Assembly: GCA_040905445.1 (NCBI GenBank)
Contig: JBBDRN010000007.1
Location: 119,849 to 183,848 of the forward strand
Reading direction: 5' to 3'
From: SKPT01 sp040905445
Lineage (GTDB): Bacteria > Planctomycetota > Phycisphaerae > Phycisphaerales > Phycisphaeraceae
Length of the DNA stretch: 64,000 bases
Shown here: in pieces, positions 7,451 to 16,441 of the stretch
Position numbering within the stretch: position 1 is the first letter of the stretch
Layout: every line of letters starts with the position of its first letter
Made by a program: the position numbers and the translations under genes
Notes under the pieces: generated by a model
What the model saw: only the letters and a program-made list of their open reading frames with translations
The model's database searches: none
What the model was told of the DNA's origin: nothing

Positions 7451-8563
7451 TCAGTGGATGAGGTACAGCAGCGGGAACAGAAAGATCCAGATCAGGTCGA
7501 CAAGGTGCCAGTAGAGCCCGACCAGGTCGACCGGCGTGTAGTACGCCGGGCCGAACGCGCCTCGGAACGACCGCACCGTGATCCAGGAGATAAGCCCCAG
7601 GCCCACGAGCACGTGGACCGCGTGCAACCCGGTCATCATGTAGTAGATCTGGAAGAACATGTGCGCCCGCGACTGCTCGGTCGGCGGCAGGTCCTCATAG
7701 GTCAGCGTCGCGCCGGCCGCGGCCGCGGGCATGTGCGGCGCGACGTGCGACGGCGCCTCGCCGAGCGCCTCCTCCGACAGGCCGCCCGCGCCCACGGCAG
7801 GGGGGTTGATCATGCTGCGCTCCACCGCCGGCGAAGGGCCCGGGGCCTCACCCTGCCCGGACGCAGCTTCCGCGTCGCCGGGGTCGGCGTCGTCCGTGAG
7901 CGTGATCCGCGGCTGCTCGATGGCTCCCGCGTGTCCCCCGCCATGCCCACCCCCGCCATGCCCGCCCCGGATGCCGTAGTACTCCTCGAGGTGGCGGATC
8001 GCCTCGAGCTGTGCCGCGCGCGGGTCGTTCGCGTCGGCGAACATCGGATTGAGCGTCGGGTTGTAGAACATGTTGGCAGAGCCCGGCCAGAGGTCGTGCG
8101 TGAACTTGCTCGTGTACTCGATAGCCTTGATGCCCATAAACCCGAACCCGCCCAGCAGCGTCAGCAGCAGCAGGGTCACGAGCAGCTTGCGCTGCCCCTT
8201 CTGCGCCGCCCGCACGCCCCATGCGACGGTGAACGAGCTGGCCAGCAGGATGATGGTGTTGATCGCGCCGAGCGTCGTGTCGAGGTAGTGGTGGGCGTAG
8301 AGGTAGATCTCCGGGTGGTTGCCGCGGTACATGCCGTACGCCGCGAACAGCCCGCCAAACATGAGAATCTCCGTGGCGAGGAAGACCCACATGCCCAGCT
8401 TGCCCGACTCGAACTGCTGTGTGGGCGTGTCGAAGTGGTGCGCCAGGTGGGGAGCATGGTCGTGGGCGTGCGCGTCGCCGCCCTGGCCATGAGCGCCCGC
8501 GTCGTGGTGCTGGCTCGCCTGCGTCGGTTGTGTCCCGGTCTCGGGATCCTGCATCTGCGTCAT
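7451..8563 (-). CDS. ctaE: Cytochrome c oxidase subunit III with long soluble insertion
   Basis: 370 aa from the ATG at 8563 (MTQMQDPETG); upstream in-frame codons overlap ctaD and are rejected. A His-rich N-terminal tail (residues ~19-43) precedes GKLGMWVFLATEILMFGGLF, INTIILLASSFTVAWGV and LLVTLLLLTLLGGFGFMGIK. A soluble Gly/His- and acid-rich insertion of roughly 135 residues (about 160-295) separates these from the last helices, which carry IYYMMTGLHAVHVLVGLG and YWHLVDLIWIFLFPLLYL. HAVHVLVG and YWHLVDLIWI are subunit III signatures. It lies directly after ctaD in the operon. Confidence 0.9.
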   Translation of the reverse strand: MTQMQDPETGTQPTQASQHHDAGAHGQGGDAHAHDHAPHLAHHFDTPTQQFESGKLGMWVFLATEILMFGGLFAAYGMYRGNHPEIYLYAHHYLDTTLGAINTIILLASSFTVAWGVRAAQKGQRKLLVTLLLLTLLGGFGFMGIKAIEYTSKFTHDLWPGSANMFYNPTLNPMFADANDPRAAQLEAIRHLEEYYGIRGGHGGGGHGGGHAGAIEQPRITLTDDADPGDAEAASGQGEAPGPSPAVERSMINPPAVGAGGLSEEALGEAPSHVAPHMPAAAAGATLTYEDLPPTEQSRAHMFFQIYYMMTGLHAVHVLVGLGLISWITVRSFRGAFGPAYYTPVDLVGLYWHLVDLIWIFLFPLLYLIH

Positions 8564-8595
8564 GTCCTGTTGAATTCCAAGTCTCGGCGGCGGCG

Positions 8596-10389
8596 TCAGC
8601 GCTGATGCGCGGGCGCCGGCTGCGGGGCCGCGGCACCGGCGGGCTGCTCGGGGTCGAGCACGTACCCGTCGATCGTCTCGTCGTAGTGCCACTGGTCAAA
8701 GTGATAAGGGTCCGACCCGCGCGGGGCGCGGAGGAAGTTCTCGTGCGGCGGCGGCGAGGCCGTGTGCCACTCGAGCGAGTTGTGCCCCCACGGGTTCGCC
8801 GGCGCCGGCCGCCCCTTGACGAGCGAGTGAATCCAGTTCGCCAGCACCATCAGCAGCCCGATCGCGAGCACGTACGCGCCGATGGTCGAGGTCACGTGGT
8901 GGACCTGGAACTCGGGCAGGTACGTGGCGTAGCGCCGGGGCATGCCCTGGCTGCCGGCGACGAACTGGATGTAGAACGTCAGGTTGAAGCCGATGAAGAT
9001 CACGGCGGCGGCGACACGGCCCCAGAACTCGTTGTACATCTTGCCGAACATCTTCGGAAACCAGTAGAACATGCCGCCGAGGAACGCGAACATCATCGAC
9101 CCGACCATCACGAAGTGGAAGTGGGCGACGATGAAGTAGGTGTCGTGGACGTGGATGTCGACCGCGAGCGCGCCGAGGAAGAGCCCCGTCAGCCCGCCGA
9201 TGGTGAAGAGCATGATGAAGCCCATGGCGAAGAGCATGGGCGTGTCGAGGCGGATGGCGCCCTTGTACATCGTCGTCACCCAGTTGAACACCTTGATCGC
9301 CGACGGGATGGCGACCGAGAAGGTCAGCAGGCTGAAGATGACGTTGGCGGCGGCGCTCTGGCCGCTGACGAACATGTGGTGGCCCCAGACCAGGAACCCG
9401 AGCAGGGCGATGGCGACGGAGCTGAACGCGATGAACTTGTAGCCGAAGATGTGCTTGCGGCTGAAGCTGGAGATGATCTCGCTGATCACCCCGAACGCCG
9501 GCAGGACCATGATGTAGACCGCCGGGTGGCTGTAGAACCAGAAAAAGTGCTGGAAGAGGACGGGGTCGCCGCCGCGGGCGGGGTCGAACACGCCGATGCC
9601 CAGGATGCGCTCCGCGGCGAGCAGCAGCAGCGTGATCGCCAGCACGGGCGTCGCGAGGATCTGGATGATCGCCGTCGCGTAGAGCGCCCACAGGAACAGC
9701 GGCAGCCGGAACCACCCCTGGTTCGGCGCCCGCAGCATGTGGATCGTCGCGATAAAGTTCACGCCCGTCAGGATCGAGCTGAAGCCCAGGACGAACGCGC
9801 CGAACACCGCCGCGATCACCGCCGTCCCCGACGCGGACGAGGAGTAGGGCGTGTAGAACGTCCAGCCGGTGTCAAGCCCGCCGCCGCCCCAGAAGCCGGC
9901 GAGGGCGGGGAACAGCGAGTTGAGCACGCCCTTGGCGAGCACCCAGAGGAAGAACGTCCCGCCGATCATGTACAGGTACCAACTCGCGAGGTTCAGCCGC
10001 GGAAACGCGACGTCCTTGGCGCCGACCATCATGGGCAGGATGATGTTGCCGAGGATCGCCGGGATGGCGGGGATGATGAACAGGAAGACCATCACCGCCC
10101 CGTGGAGCGTGAACATCTGGTTGTAGAAGCGGTAGGCCTCGTCCTCGCTCATGCCGACCGCCGTGCCGATCGTCGCCTCGGGCGTGAGCAGCTCCGTGCG
10201 CAGCAGCAGCGCGAACACGCCGCCGACGAAGAAGAACGTCAGGATCGCCACCATGTACATGATGCCGATGCGCTTGTGGTCCAGCGTCAGCAGCCAGGAG
10301 GCGATGCCGCGGCTGTGGGTGAGGTAGTTGTCGGCATCCGCCGGCAGGGGCTTGCCGTAGATGTCCGTGGCCTGGGGATTCGCTGACAT
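8596..10389 (-). CDS. ctaD: Cytochrome c oxidase subunit I, A2 subfamily
   Basis: 597 aa, the catalytic subunit of a proton-pumping haem-copper oxidase. Visible ligands include TLHGAVMVFLF (haem a His), WGHHMFVSGQ (CuB His pair), HVHDTYFIVAHFHFVMVG (haem His residues) and the His-Tyr pair in YSHPAVYIMVLPAFG. The A1 subfamily has Glu in HPEVY. Here it is Ala with an upstream Tyr-Ser (YSHPAVY), the hallmark of A2 enzymes such as Thermus or Rhodothermus caa3. It follows sco by 126 bp and precedes subunits III and IV. No subunit II gene adjoins it. Confidence 0.96.
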   Translation of the reverse strand: MSANPQATDIYGKPLPADADNYLTHSRGIASWLLTLDHKRIGIMYMVAILTFFFVGGVFALLLRTELLTPEATIGTAVGMSEDEAYRFYNQMFTLHGAVMVFLFIIPAIPAILGNIILPMMVGAKDVAFPRLNLASWYLYMIGGTFFLWVLAKGVLNSLFPALAGFWGGGGLDTGWTFYTPYSSSASGTAVIAAVFGAFVLGFSSILTGVNFIATIHMLRAPNQGWFRLPLFLWALYATAIIQILATPVLAITLLLLAAERILGIGVFDPARGGDPVLFQHFFWFYSHPAVYIMVLPAFGVISEIISSFSRKHIFGYKFIAFSSVAIALLGFLVWGHHMFVSGQSAAANVIFSLLTFSVAIPSAIKVFNWVTTMYKGAIRLDTPMLFAMGFIMLFTIGGLTGLFLGALAVDIHVHDTYFIVAHFHFVMVGSMMFAFLGGMFYWFPKMFGKMYNEFWGRVAAAVIFIGFNLTFYIQFVAGSQGMPRRYATYLPEFQVHHVTSTIGAYVLAIGLLMVLANWIHSLVKGRPAPANPWGHNSLEWHTASPPPHENFLRAPRGSDPYHFDQWHYDETIDGYVLDPEQPAGAAAPQPAPAHQR

Positions 10390-10515
10390 CGGTTTACCTT
10401 CGATTCAATTCCTGCCCGGCGGGATCAAGCCCGCCTGGGCACAACGTGGCGTCCGCGTTGCGGAACGCCCCAAGGTCGGGCGCGATGGTCGGCCCTGAAT
10501 TCGCCGGGCATGGCG

Positions 10516-11466
10516 TCACCGCGGGCTGGCCGCCGCGTCGCCTTCGTAGGGCCCGGCCGCCCGCTTCCGCCGCCTCGCGCCGACCGCGGCCATGACGCCG
10601 ATCGCCGTGCCGAGTCCGACGACCGTGACGACGCCGGCGAGTCGCATCATGTTCATCGCGACCATCGTGTACGCGCCGACCCCGGCGTCGAAACGGAAAC
10701 AGTATAGGAGAATCTCGTCCATCACCGAGCCGACCTTCCCCTCCGCCGACTCGACCAGCGAGAGTCGCATCGTCCGCTCGGGGTAGTGCACGCCGTAGAG
10801 GTAGCGCGAGACGCGCCCGTCGGGCGTGAGGATCACAATCGCCGCTGTGTGGACGAACTCCTCGTATCGCTCCGACCAGACGTACTCGAACCCGACGGCG
10901 TCGGTCAGCCGATCGATTTCGGCCTGGTCGCCGGTGAGAAAGTGCCAGCCGGCGGCCGCCTCGGGCCGGCCCAGCAGCTCGATGACACGCGCCTTGGCGG
11001 GCGCGGCGTCGGCGGGGCCCTCCTCGGGGTCGAAGCTCACCGTCAGCACCTCGAACTCATCGCCCGGCGTCCAGCTCAGGTCCCGCAGCGAGCTCGCCAG
11101 CGACTCGGTCACCAGCCCGCAGAGCATCGGGCAGTGAAAGTAGCCGAGGTTCAGCACGATCGGCTTGTCCTGGCCGAAGTAGTCCCCGAGCTGAACCGCG
11201 TGGCCCTCGGCGTTGATGAAGCGCAGCTCGCCCGGGACCTGCTCGCCGAGCTTCTCCTCGATGCCCGCCTGCTCCCTCTCGACCGGGCCCGGCTCGGTGC
11301 GGCCCTCGTTCAAGGGCGGCGGCTTGGGCACGACCTGGGCCCGCGCGGTGCCAGGCGCGGCCGGGAGCACCAGCAGCGCCAGCGCCGCCGCCGCGCACGC
11401 AACCCGCACGCATCCGCCGGGGCCGCGGACGGACCAAAGACCTGTGCTCTTGGCGATGGACTGCAT
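10516..11466 (-). CDS. sco: SCO1/SenC copper chaperone with C-terminal membrane anchor
   Basis: 316 aa. A signal peptide (VACAAAALALLVLPAAPGTARA) is followed by a thioredoxin-like SCO domain. The copper-binding CPMLC lies in NLGYFHCPMLCG, and the distal His is in EEFVHTAAIVILTPDG. A C-terminal segment with one membrane helix (LAGVVTVVGLGTAIGVMAAV) follows. SCO proteins deliver copper to the CuA site of oxidase subunit II. The ATG at 11466 makes a TGATG junction with the preceding gene; a GTG one codon earlier is possible. Confidence 0.9.
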   Translation of the reverse strand: MQSIAKSTGLWSVRGPGGCVRVACAAAALALLVLPAAPGTARAQVVPKPPPLNEGRTEPGPVEREQAGIEEKLGEQVPGELRFINAEGHAVQLGDYFGQDKPIVLNLGYFHCPMLCGLVTESLASSLRDLSWTPGDEFEVLTVSFDPEEGPADAAPAKARVIELLGRPEAAAGWHFLTGDQAEIDRLTDAVGFEYVWSERYEEFVHTAAIVILTPDGRVSRYLYGVHYPERTMRLSLVESAEGKVGSVMDEILLYCFRFDAGVGAYTMVAMNMMRLAGVVTVVGLGTAIGVMAAVGARRRKRAAGPYEGDAAASPR

Positions 11467-11777
11467 CACTGCCCGCCTTGCGTCTGCTCGAGGTACCGCG
11501 CGAACGCCTCATCGAGCGGGATCGCCGCCCGCTGGTTCTCCTCGTCGACCCAGCGCAGCGTCTCGAGCCGCTCCTGCTGCGTCGCCCGTCGCTCGACGAG
11601 GTCGGCGTGAATGCCTTCGTAGACCTTGATCTGCCGCTGCTGCGTGGCCTCGTAGTAGTACCACCCCTGCGCGCCGATGGCGATGATCAGCAGCAACAGT
11701 CCCGAGATCACGCCGATCAGCAGGATCAGCGGCACGTTGATTTCACTCGTTCCGTTTTCACCGTTGTGCTCGGCCAT
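11466..11777 (-). CDS. Small membrane protein of the ACIII-oxidase operon
   Basis: 103 aa. A short polar N-terminus precedes one membrane helix (NVPLILLIGVISGLLLLIIAIG). A Gln/Glu/Arg-rich helical tail follows (WYYYEATQQRQIKVYEG...). No named domain is recognised. Its stop overlaps the sco start, so the two are translationally coupled. The single-anchor topology and position between actF and sco suggest an assembly factor or small subunit, which is inference from context. Confidence 0.7.
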   Translation of the reverse strand: MAEHNGENGTSEINVPLILLIGVISGLLLLIIAIGAQGWYYYEATQQRQIKVYEGIHADLVERRATQQERLETLRWVDEENQRAAIPLDEAFARYLEQTQGGQ

Positions 11778-11828
11778 AACCAGCTCATCTTTCGCAACGA
11801 TTCAGAAACCATGGGACACGGAGGCAAG

Positions 11829-12015
11829 CCACAGATGGACACAGATGAACACGGAGAAAAGGCCGAGGGGCAAGGGACGAAGCAGCGGCCGCGCCTGGCT
11901 TCAGTGGTGTTCATTCGCGTTCATTCGTGACTGCTCTGCTCTCCCATCTGTGCGCATCTGTGTTCATCCGTGGCTATCTCTCTTCCCGTCTGCATCTGTG
12001 TCTCTGTGGTTTTTA
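11829..12015. repeat. CACAGATG/CACGGA word-repeat element within the operon
   Basis: CCACAGATGGACACAGATGA starts at 11829. Words read on the other strand (CATCTGTGCGCATCTGTG, CATCTGTGTCTCTGTGGT) run from 11944 to 12015. The arms are loosely inverted copies and enclose about 100 bp without a gene. The element separates actF from the 103-aa gene on the same strand and belongs to the same word family as 5323-5564. It may attenuate or process the operon transcript. Confidence 0.6.
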
Positions 12016-13389
12016 CAGGTTCACGTGCCCCAGCGACTCGCTGAGGCGCGGGTCCTTCGTCGGTACGAGCGACGTCCCGGCCGCGAGCCGCGCACCGCCG
12101 GCGAGGAAGATCGCCAGCACGCCGACCAGCACCGCGATCTCGATGACGCCCAGCGAAATCTGCGTGCTGTCATACAGTGGCATCACCACCCACCACAGGT
12201 CGATCCAGTGGACCACCAGCAGCCAGATGGCCCAAAACGCCAGCAGCTTGCGGCTGCGCTTGACCCAGCGCGGCAGCAGCGCGACGAACGGGATCAGCAG
12301 GTGACCGAATAATAGCACCAACCCGACGTAGCTCCAGCCCGTCTGCTTGCCTGTCGCGGTCGTAAACCCGTGGAGTTCAAACCAGTACGCCGTCTCCGGC
12401 AGGCTCGCGTACCAGAGCAGCATGTACTGGCTGAACGCGATGTACCCCCAGAAAAAGACAAACGCGAACATCAACTTGCCCAGGTCGTGAAAGTGCTCGG
12501 CCGTGACGCTCTGCAGGTGCCCCCAGCGCTGCAGGCCCATCAGCACGAGGATCAGCATCGCCAGGCCGCCCATGAAGCTGCCCGCGAAGTAGTAGACGCC
12601 GAAGATCGTCGAGTACCAGAGCGGGTCAAGGCTCATCAGCAGGTCGAACGCCACCGCGGTCAACGTAAAGGCGAACAGCAGCGTCGCCGGCGCGCTGAAG
12701 ATCTCCATCCGCCGCGTGAGCGACGCGTCGCCCGTCGTGTCCTGCAGCGTCGACTGGCGCCAGTACCAGAGCCCGATGCCCGAGAGGATGCCGAAGTACA
12801 CCACCCATCGCGCGACGAAGAAGGGAATGTTCAGCCACACCCGCTTCAACTGGACGTAGTGCGCCTTCTCCGGCGTCAGGCCGACCAGTTCGTGGCCGCC
12901 GGCATGGTCGTCCCCCGCGTGGTCGACGTCGATCGGCGCGGGCGCGGCATCGGCGTCCGTCAGCACGATGTGCATCGTCCCGCCCAGCGCGTGCGCCGCC
13001 CCGCCCTCGAGCGGCTGCGCCCAGGAATACAGCAGGCCGTTGTTCAGAATTACGAACACCAGGATCGGCGCCGACAGGATCGCCAGCACCGGCATGTTGG
13101 CGGCGAAGATCTCCGCCGGCCGGCGGATCACCACGCCCCACCCGGCGCGGAACAGGTGCATCAGCACCACCAGCGCCATGCACCCCAGCGACAGGCTCAG
13201 CACGTACGCGAAGCTCACGACGTACGCGAAGCCGAAACGACGAAAGTCCTCCGTCAGCCACGCCGTCAGCAGCGCCACGATCAACGCCACCGCCCCGATC
13301 AGCAGCCCGTTGCGAAACAGCGGCCAGGCCCGCGCGCCGAACGATCGCGTATCGCTGGCGGGCAGCTCGATGTCAGCGTGTTGCGCCAC
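12013..13389 (-). CDS. actF: Alternative Complex III subunit ActF (membrane)
   Basis: 458 aa with about ten membrane helices, paralogous to ActC/NrfD-like quinone-binding subunits but more divergent. Recognisable stretches include LSLGCMALVVLMHLFRAGWG, VFVILNNGLLYSWAQPL, LLMSLDPLWYSTIFGVYYFAGSFMGGLA and GRLMFAFVFFWGYIAFSQYMLLWY-like sequence. The GTG start at 13389 is chosen because AAGGAG lies 10 nt upstream; a longer GTG start at 13437 lacks this. It follows the actE cytochrome gene. ActF completes the membrane module that oxidises quinol. Confidence 0.9.
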   Translation of the reverse strand: MAQHADIELPASDTRSFGARAWPLFRNGLLIGAVALIVALLTAWLTEDFRRFGFAYVVSFAYVLSLSLGCMALVVLMHLFRAGWGVVIRRPAEIFAANMPVLAILSAPILVFVILNNGLLYSWAQPLEGGAAHALGGTMHIVLTDADAAPAPIDVDHAGDDHAGGHELVGLTPEKAHYVQLKRVWLNIPFFVARWVVYFGILSGIGLWYWRQSTLQDTTGDASLTRRMEIFSAPATLLFAFTLTAVAFDLLMSLDPLWYSTIFGVYYFAGSFMGGLAMLILVLMGLQRWGHLQSVTAEHFHDLGKLMFAFVFFWGYIAFSQYMLLWYASLPETAYWFELHGFTTATGKQTGWSYVGLVLLFGHLLIPFVALLPRWVKRSRKLLAFWAIWLLVVHWIDLWWVVMPLYDSTQISLGVIEIAVLVGVLAIFLAGGARLAAGTSLVPTKDPRLSESLGHVNL

Positions 13390-13485
13390 GGTCCTGATAC
13401 TCCTTAGCAAGGCAAAAAGGCGGATGAAACCGCCCACCCTCTTTGCGAAAGCACGCGGATGCGATCCGCGTCTGTCCCCAGCGAC

Positions 13486-14289
13486 TCAGTCGCCCGTGAT
13501 CTCCAGCCGCTCGCGCTGCTCGGCGGTCAGCTCGGCGGCGGGCACGTTCTGGCTGATCTGCAGCGCCCGCACGTAGGCGACGATCGCCCACCGGTCGCGC
13601 TCCTTGATCTGCCCGCCGTACGCCGGCATGTTGCCCCGCCCCGCCGTGATCACGTGGAACAATCGGCCGTCCGGGTAAACCTCCGACCCGAATGTCGACA
13701 CGCCCGCGTCCGTGTCAAACTGGTGCAGGTTGGCCGGCTGGACCCACACCGTGCCCCCCTGATCACGCAACATCAGCTCCGTCGCCCGAGCGTGGACCGG
13801 CCCCTGGCCATACCCGTCCGCGCCGTGGCACGCGAAGCAGTAAATGTTGTACCGCTCCTGCCCACGACGCAGCAGCTCCCGCGTCGGCTCGATCTGCGGC
13901 GGCAAGCCTTCGAAGAACTCGGCCTGCGCCTCGTCGTTCTCACCCGCCACCAGTCGGTAGCCCCGGTAGTAGTGGTCGTCTTCCCGCAGCATCGCCTCGT
14001 CGGCCTCGCGCGCGTCCCGCCCCCACGCCACCGCGCCGGGCACCGGCGGGCGCATCGCGCGGCCATCGGCGAACAGGTCCGTCGCCGCCTGCGTGTTGTA
14101 CCGCGGCTGATCGCGCATGTCGTGAAACATCTGGATCGGCCGACGCTCCGACAGCATCACCCGCGACGCGCCGATCATCACCAGCGGCAGCCAACTCAAC
14201 ACCACCAGCACCACCAGCGCCGCCATCATCCAGAATGGCGGCCGAGGCAGCTTGAGGTCAAAGTCGATCATGTCCGGCAGCTTAGCCAT
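13486..14289 (-). CDS. actE: Alternative Complex III subunit ActE, monohaem cytochrome c
   Basis: 267 aa. An N-terminal membrane anchor (WMMAALVVLVVLSWLPLVMIG) precedes a periplasmic part. The single haem motif CFACH is in YNIYCFACHGADGYGQGPV. A distal Met ligand is likely in GRGNMPAYGGQI, and the domain ends DRWAIVAYVRALQ as in class I cytochromes c. It passes electrons from the complex toward the oxidase. With no subunit II encoded nearby, this cytochrome or a soluble one would be the local candidate donor. Confidence 0.93.
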   Translation of the reverse strand: MAKLPDMIDFDLKLPRPPFWMMAALVVLVVLSWLPLVMIGASRVMLSERRPIQMFHDMRDQPRYNTQAATDLFADGRAMRPPVPGAVAWGRDAREADEAMLREDDHYYRGYRLVAGENDEAQAEFFEGLPPQIEPTRELLRRGQERYNIYCFACHGADGYGQGPVHARATELMLRDQGGTVWVQPANLHQFDTDAGVSTFGSEVYPDGRLFHVITAGRGNMPAYGGQIKERDRWAIVAYVRALQISQNVPAAELTAEQRERLEITGD

Positions 14290-14371
14290 GTTCCGTTCTC
14301 AATTCACCATGCACAATTCACCAGGCACAAACGCTCACGCCCGCCTTCGCCTTGTGCATTGTGCAATTTCC
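14290..14371. repeat. AT-rich word repeat between actD and actE
   Basis: An 82-bp spacer unlike the surrounding GC-rich coding DNA. It has two close copies of an ATTCACCA(T/G)GCACAA word on the left and TGTGCATTGTGCAATTTC in inverse sense on the right. Such direct and inverted words resemble the other small repeats in this operon. No gene or clear promoter was seen. Confidence 0.5.
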
Positions 14372-14956
14372 CTAATCCCTCACCGCCTCGACCGCCGACG
14401 CCCCCAGTTCCTCGAGCATCCGCGTCACCTTCGGCTGGTCGAAATGCCCGTCGCGGGCGTCGATCACCACGAAGAACCGGTCGTCCGTCGCGCGTCGGAA
14501 CCGTTCGACCTTCAGCAGCGGGTTGTACAGCAACGGCAGCTTGTTGAGCAGGAACATCCCGAACGTCGCCCCGAACGCCGCCAGCAGGATCGTGCACTCG
14601 AACACCACCGGCATCCACGCCGGCAGCGAGTTCAGCGGCTTGCCGCTGATCAGAAACGGGTAGTCCACCGACATCGTCCAGACCGTCAGCGTCAGCCCGC
14701 CGGCGGCGCCCGTCAGCCCGGCGACGAGCACGATCCAGGGCAAGATCGTCCGCCGGATCCCCATTTGCAGGTCGAGGCCGTGAATCGGAAATGGGCTGTG
14801 CACGTCGAAATACTTGAACCCCGCCCCGTGCACCGCCTTCGCCGCCGCCACCACCGTGTCCACGTCCACGAATTCCGCGACGATCGCGCGCACCGCGCCC
14901 GGCTCCTCGGCGGCCCGCTCCGCGGCGATCTGTTGTCCGGCTTCCAGTTGCGCCAT
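14372..14956 (-). CDS. actD: Alternative Complex III subunit ActD
   Basis: 194 aa. A soluble N-terminal region (FVDVDTVVAAAKAVHGAGFKYFDVHSPFPIHGLD) is the DUF3341 signature of ActD. Two membrane helices follow (WIVLVAGLTGAAGGLTLTVW and VVFECTILLAAFGATFGMFL), then a C-terminal soluble part (RRATDDRFFVVIDARDGHFD). Length and topology match the family. ActD packs against the membrane module of ACIII. It is 36 bp downstream of actC. Confidence 0.93.
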   Translation of the reverse strand: MAQLEAGQQIAAERAAEEPGAVRAIVAEFVDVDTVVAAAKAVHGAGFKYFDVHSPFPIHGLDLQMGIRRTILPWIVLVAGLTGAAGGLTLTVWTMSVDYPFLISGKPLNSLPAWMPVVFECTILLAAFGATFGMFLLNKLPLLYNPLLKVERFRRATDDRFFVVIDARDGHFDQPKVTRMLEELGASAVEAVRD

Positions 14957-14992
14957 GGTTCTCGTTCCCGGGCCTCGCGACCCGCTTACTCG

Positions 14993-16441
14993 CTATCCCG
15001 TCGTCCGCCTGAAGTCCGCGTCACGGTCCGGCCCCGGGCCGTGCGACGGGTGCGCCGCCGGCAGCACCGTCTTGATCTCCGCCATCGCCACGATCGGCAA
15101 AAACTTGCAGAACAGCAGGAACAGCGTGAAAAACAGCCCGAACGAGCCCGCCAGCATCCCGATGTCCACCCACGTCGGCACGAACATCCCCCAACTCGAC
15201 GGCAGGAAGTCCCGGTGCAGGCTCGTCACCACGATCACGAATCGCTCGAACCACATCCCCACGTTCGCCGCCATCGCCGCGAGCATGATCGTCCACGGGT
15301 TCAGCCGGCACCACTTGAACCACAGGATCTGCGGAATGAAGATGTTGCACGTGACCATCGTCCAGAACGCCCACGCGTAAGGCCCCAGCGGACGGTTCAG
15401 GAACACGAACTGCTCGAAGTGGTGCCCGCTGTACCAGGCGATGAAGAACTCGACCGCATACGCGTAGCCCACGATCAGCCCCGTGCCCAGCATCACCTTG
15501 CACATGTTCTCGAGATGCCGCGGCGTGATCAGGTCCTGCAGCCCGAACAGGTACCGCGCCGGCACCGCCAGCGTCAGGACCATGGCGAACCCGCCGAAGA
15601 TCGCCCCCGCCACGAAGTAGGGGGGGAAGATCGTCGTGTGCCAGCCCGGAAGCTGCGAGACGGCGAAGTCGAAGCTCACCACGCTGTGGACGCTGAGCAC
15701 CAGCGGCGTCGCCAGCGCCGCCAGCAGCAGGTACGCCGTCTCGTAGCGATGCCAATGCCGCGTCGACCCCGTCCACCCCAGCGAGAACAGGCCGTAGGCG
15801 AACTGCGCCACGCGGTTCTTCGCCCGGTCGCGCAGCGTCGCGAGGTCCGGCACCATGCCCACGTACCAGAACAGCGCCGACACGGTGGCATACGTCGACA
15901 CGGCGAACACGTCCCACAGCAGCGGGCTGCGGAACTGCGGCCAGAGGTCCATCTGGTTGGGAATCGGGAACAGCCAGTACGCCAGCCACGGCCGACCGAT
16001 GTGAATCGCCGGGAACAGGCCGGCGCACATGACGGCGAAGATGGTCATCGCCTCGGCGAAACGGTTGATCGACGTGCGCCACTGCTGGCGGAAGAGGAAG
16101 AGGATCGCCGAGATCAGCGTGCCCGCGTGGCCGATGCCCACCCAGAACACGAAGTTGATGATCGGAAAGCCCCACGACACCGGCTGGTTGTTGCCCCAGA
16201 CGCCCACGCCGGTGGTGAACAGGTACCCGATCAGCGCCCCGAGCATGCCCAGCAGCGAGAACGCGATCATCAGCGCGATCCACCACCAGAGTTTCGGCCG
16301 ACCCTCCGCCAAGCTCGAAACCTTCTCGGTGATGCTGCCGAAGTCGTTGCCGCCAAGCACCAGCGGCGCGCGATGCCGCGGATCGTCGTGGGCGTTGTCC
16401 ACGTCGGGGGCCACATCGGCGTTGGGGTGTATCGTCGTCAT
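14993..16441 (-). CDS. actC: Alternative Complex III subunit ActC (NrfD-like)
   Basis: 482 aa with about ten membrane helices of the NrfD/PsrC fold that forms the quinol site. Typical stretches are WGFPIINFVFWVGIGHAGTL, FPAIHIGRPWLAYWLFPIPN, SVVSFDFAVSQLPGWHTTIF, PPYFVAGAIFGGFAMVLTL and VEFFIAWYSGHHFEQFVFLN. HIGRP and the VVSFDFA...PGWH region are hallmarks of ActC. It lies 191 bp after actB; that gap contains a word repeat. Confidence 0.95.
   Translation of the reverse strand: MTTIHPNADVAPDVDNAHDDPRHRAPLVLGGNDFGSITEKVSSLAEGRPKLWWWIALMIAFSLLGMLGALIGYLFTTGVGVWGNNQPVSWGFPIINFVFWVGIGHAGTLISAILFLFRQQWRTSINRFAEAMTIFAVMCAGLFPAIHIGRPWLAYWLFPIPNQMDLWPQFRSPLLWDVFAVSTYATVSALFWYVGMVPDLATLRDRAKNRVAQFAYGLFSLGWTGSTRHWHRYETAYLLLAALATPLVLSVHSVVSFDFAVSQLPGWHTTIFPPYFVAGAIFGGFAMVLTLAVPARYLFGLQDLITPRHLENMCKVMLGTGLIVGYAYAVEFFIAWYSGHHFEQFVFLNRPLGPYAWAFWTMVTCNIFIPQILWFKWCRLNPWTIMLAAMAANVGMWFERFVIVVTSLHRDFLPSSWGMFVPTWVDIGMLAGSFGLFFTLFLLFCKFLPIVAMAEIKTVLPAAHPSHGPGPDRDADFRRTTG

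Noticed and set aside
8419..10386. 655-aa plus-strand open frame opposite ctaD
   Set aside because: Antisense shadow of a clear oxidase subunit I gene; composition is typical of GC-rich complements.
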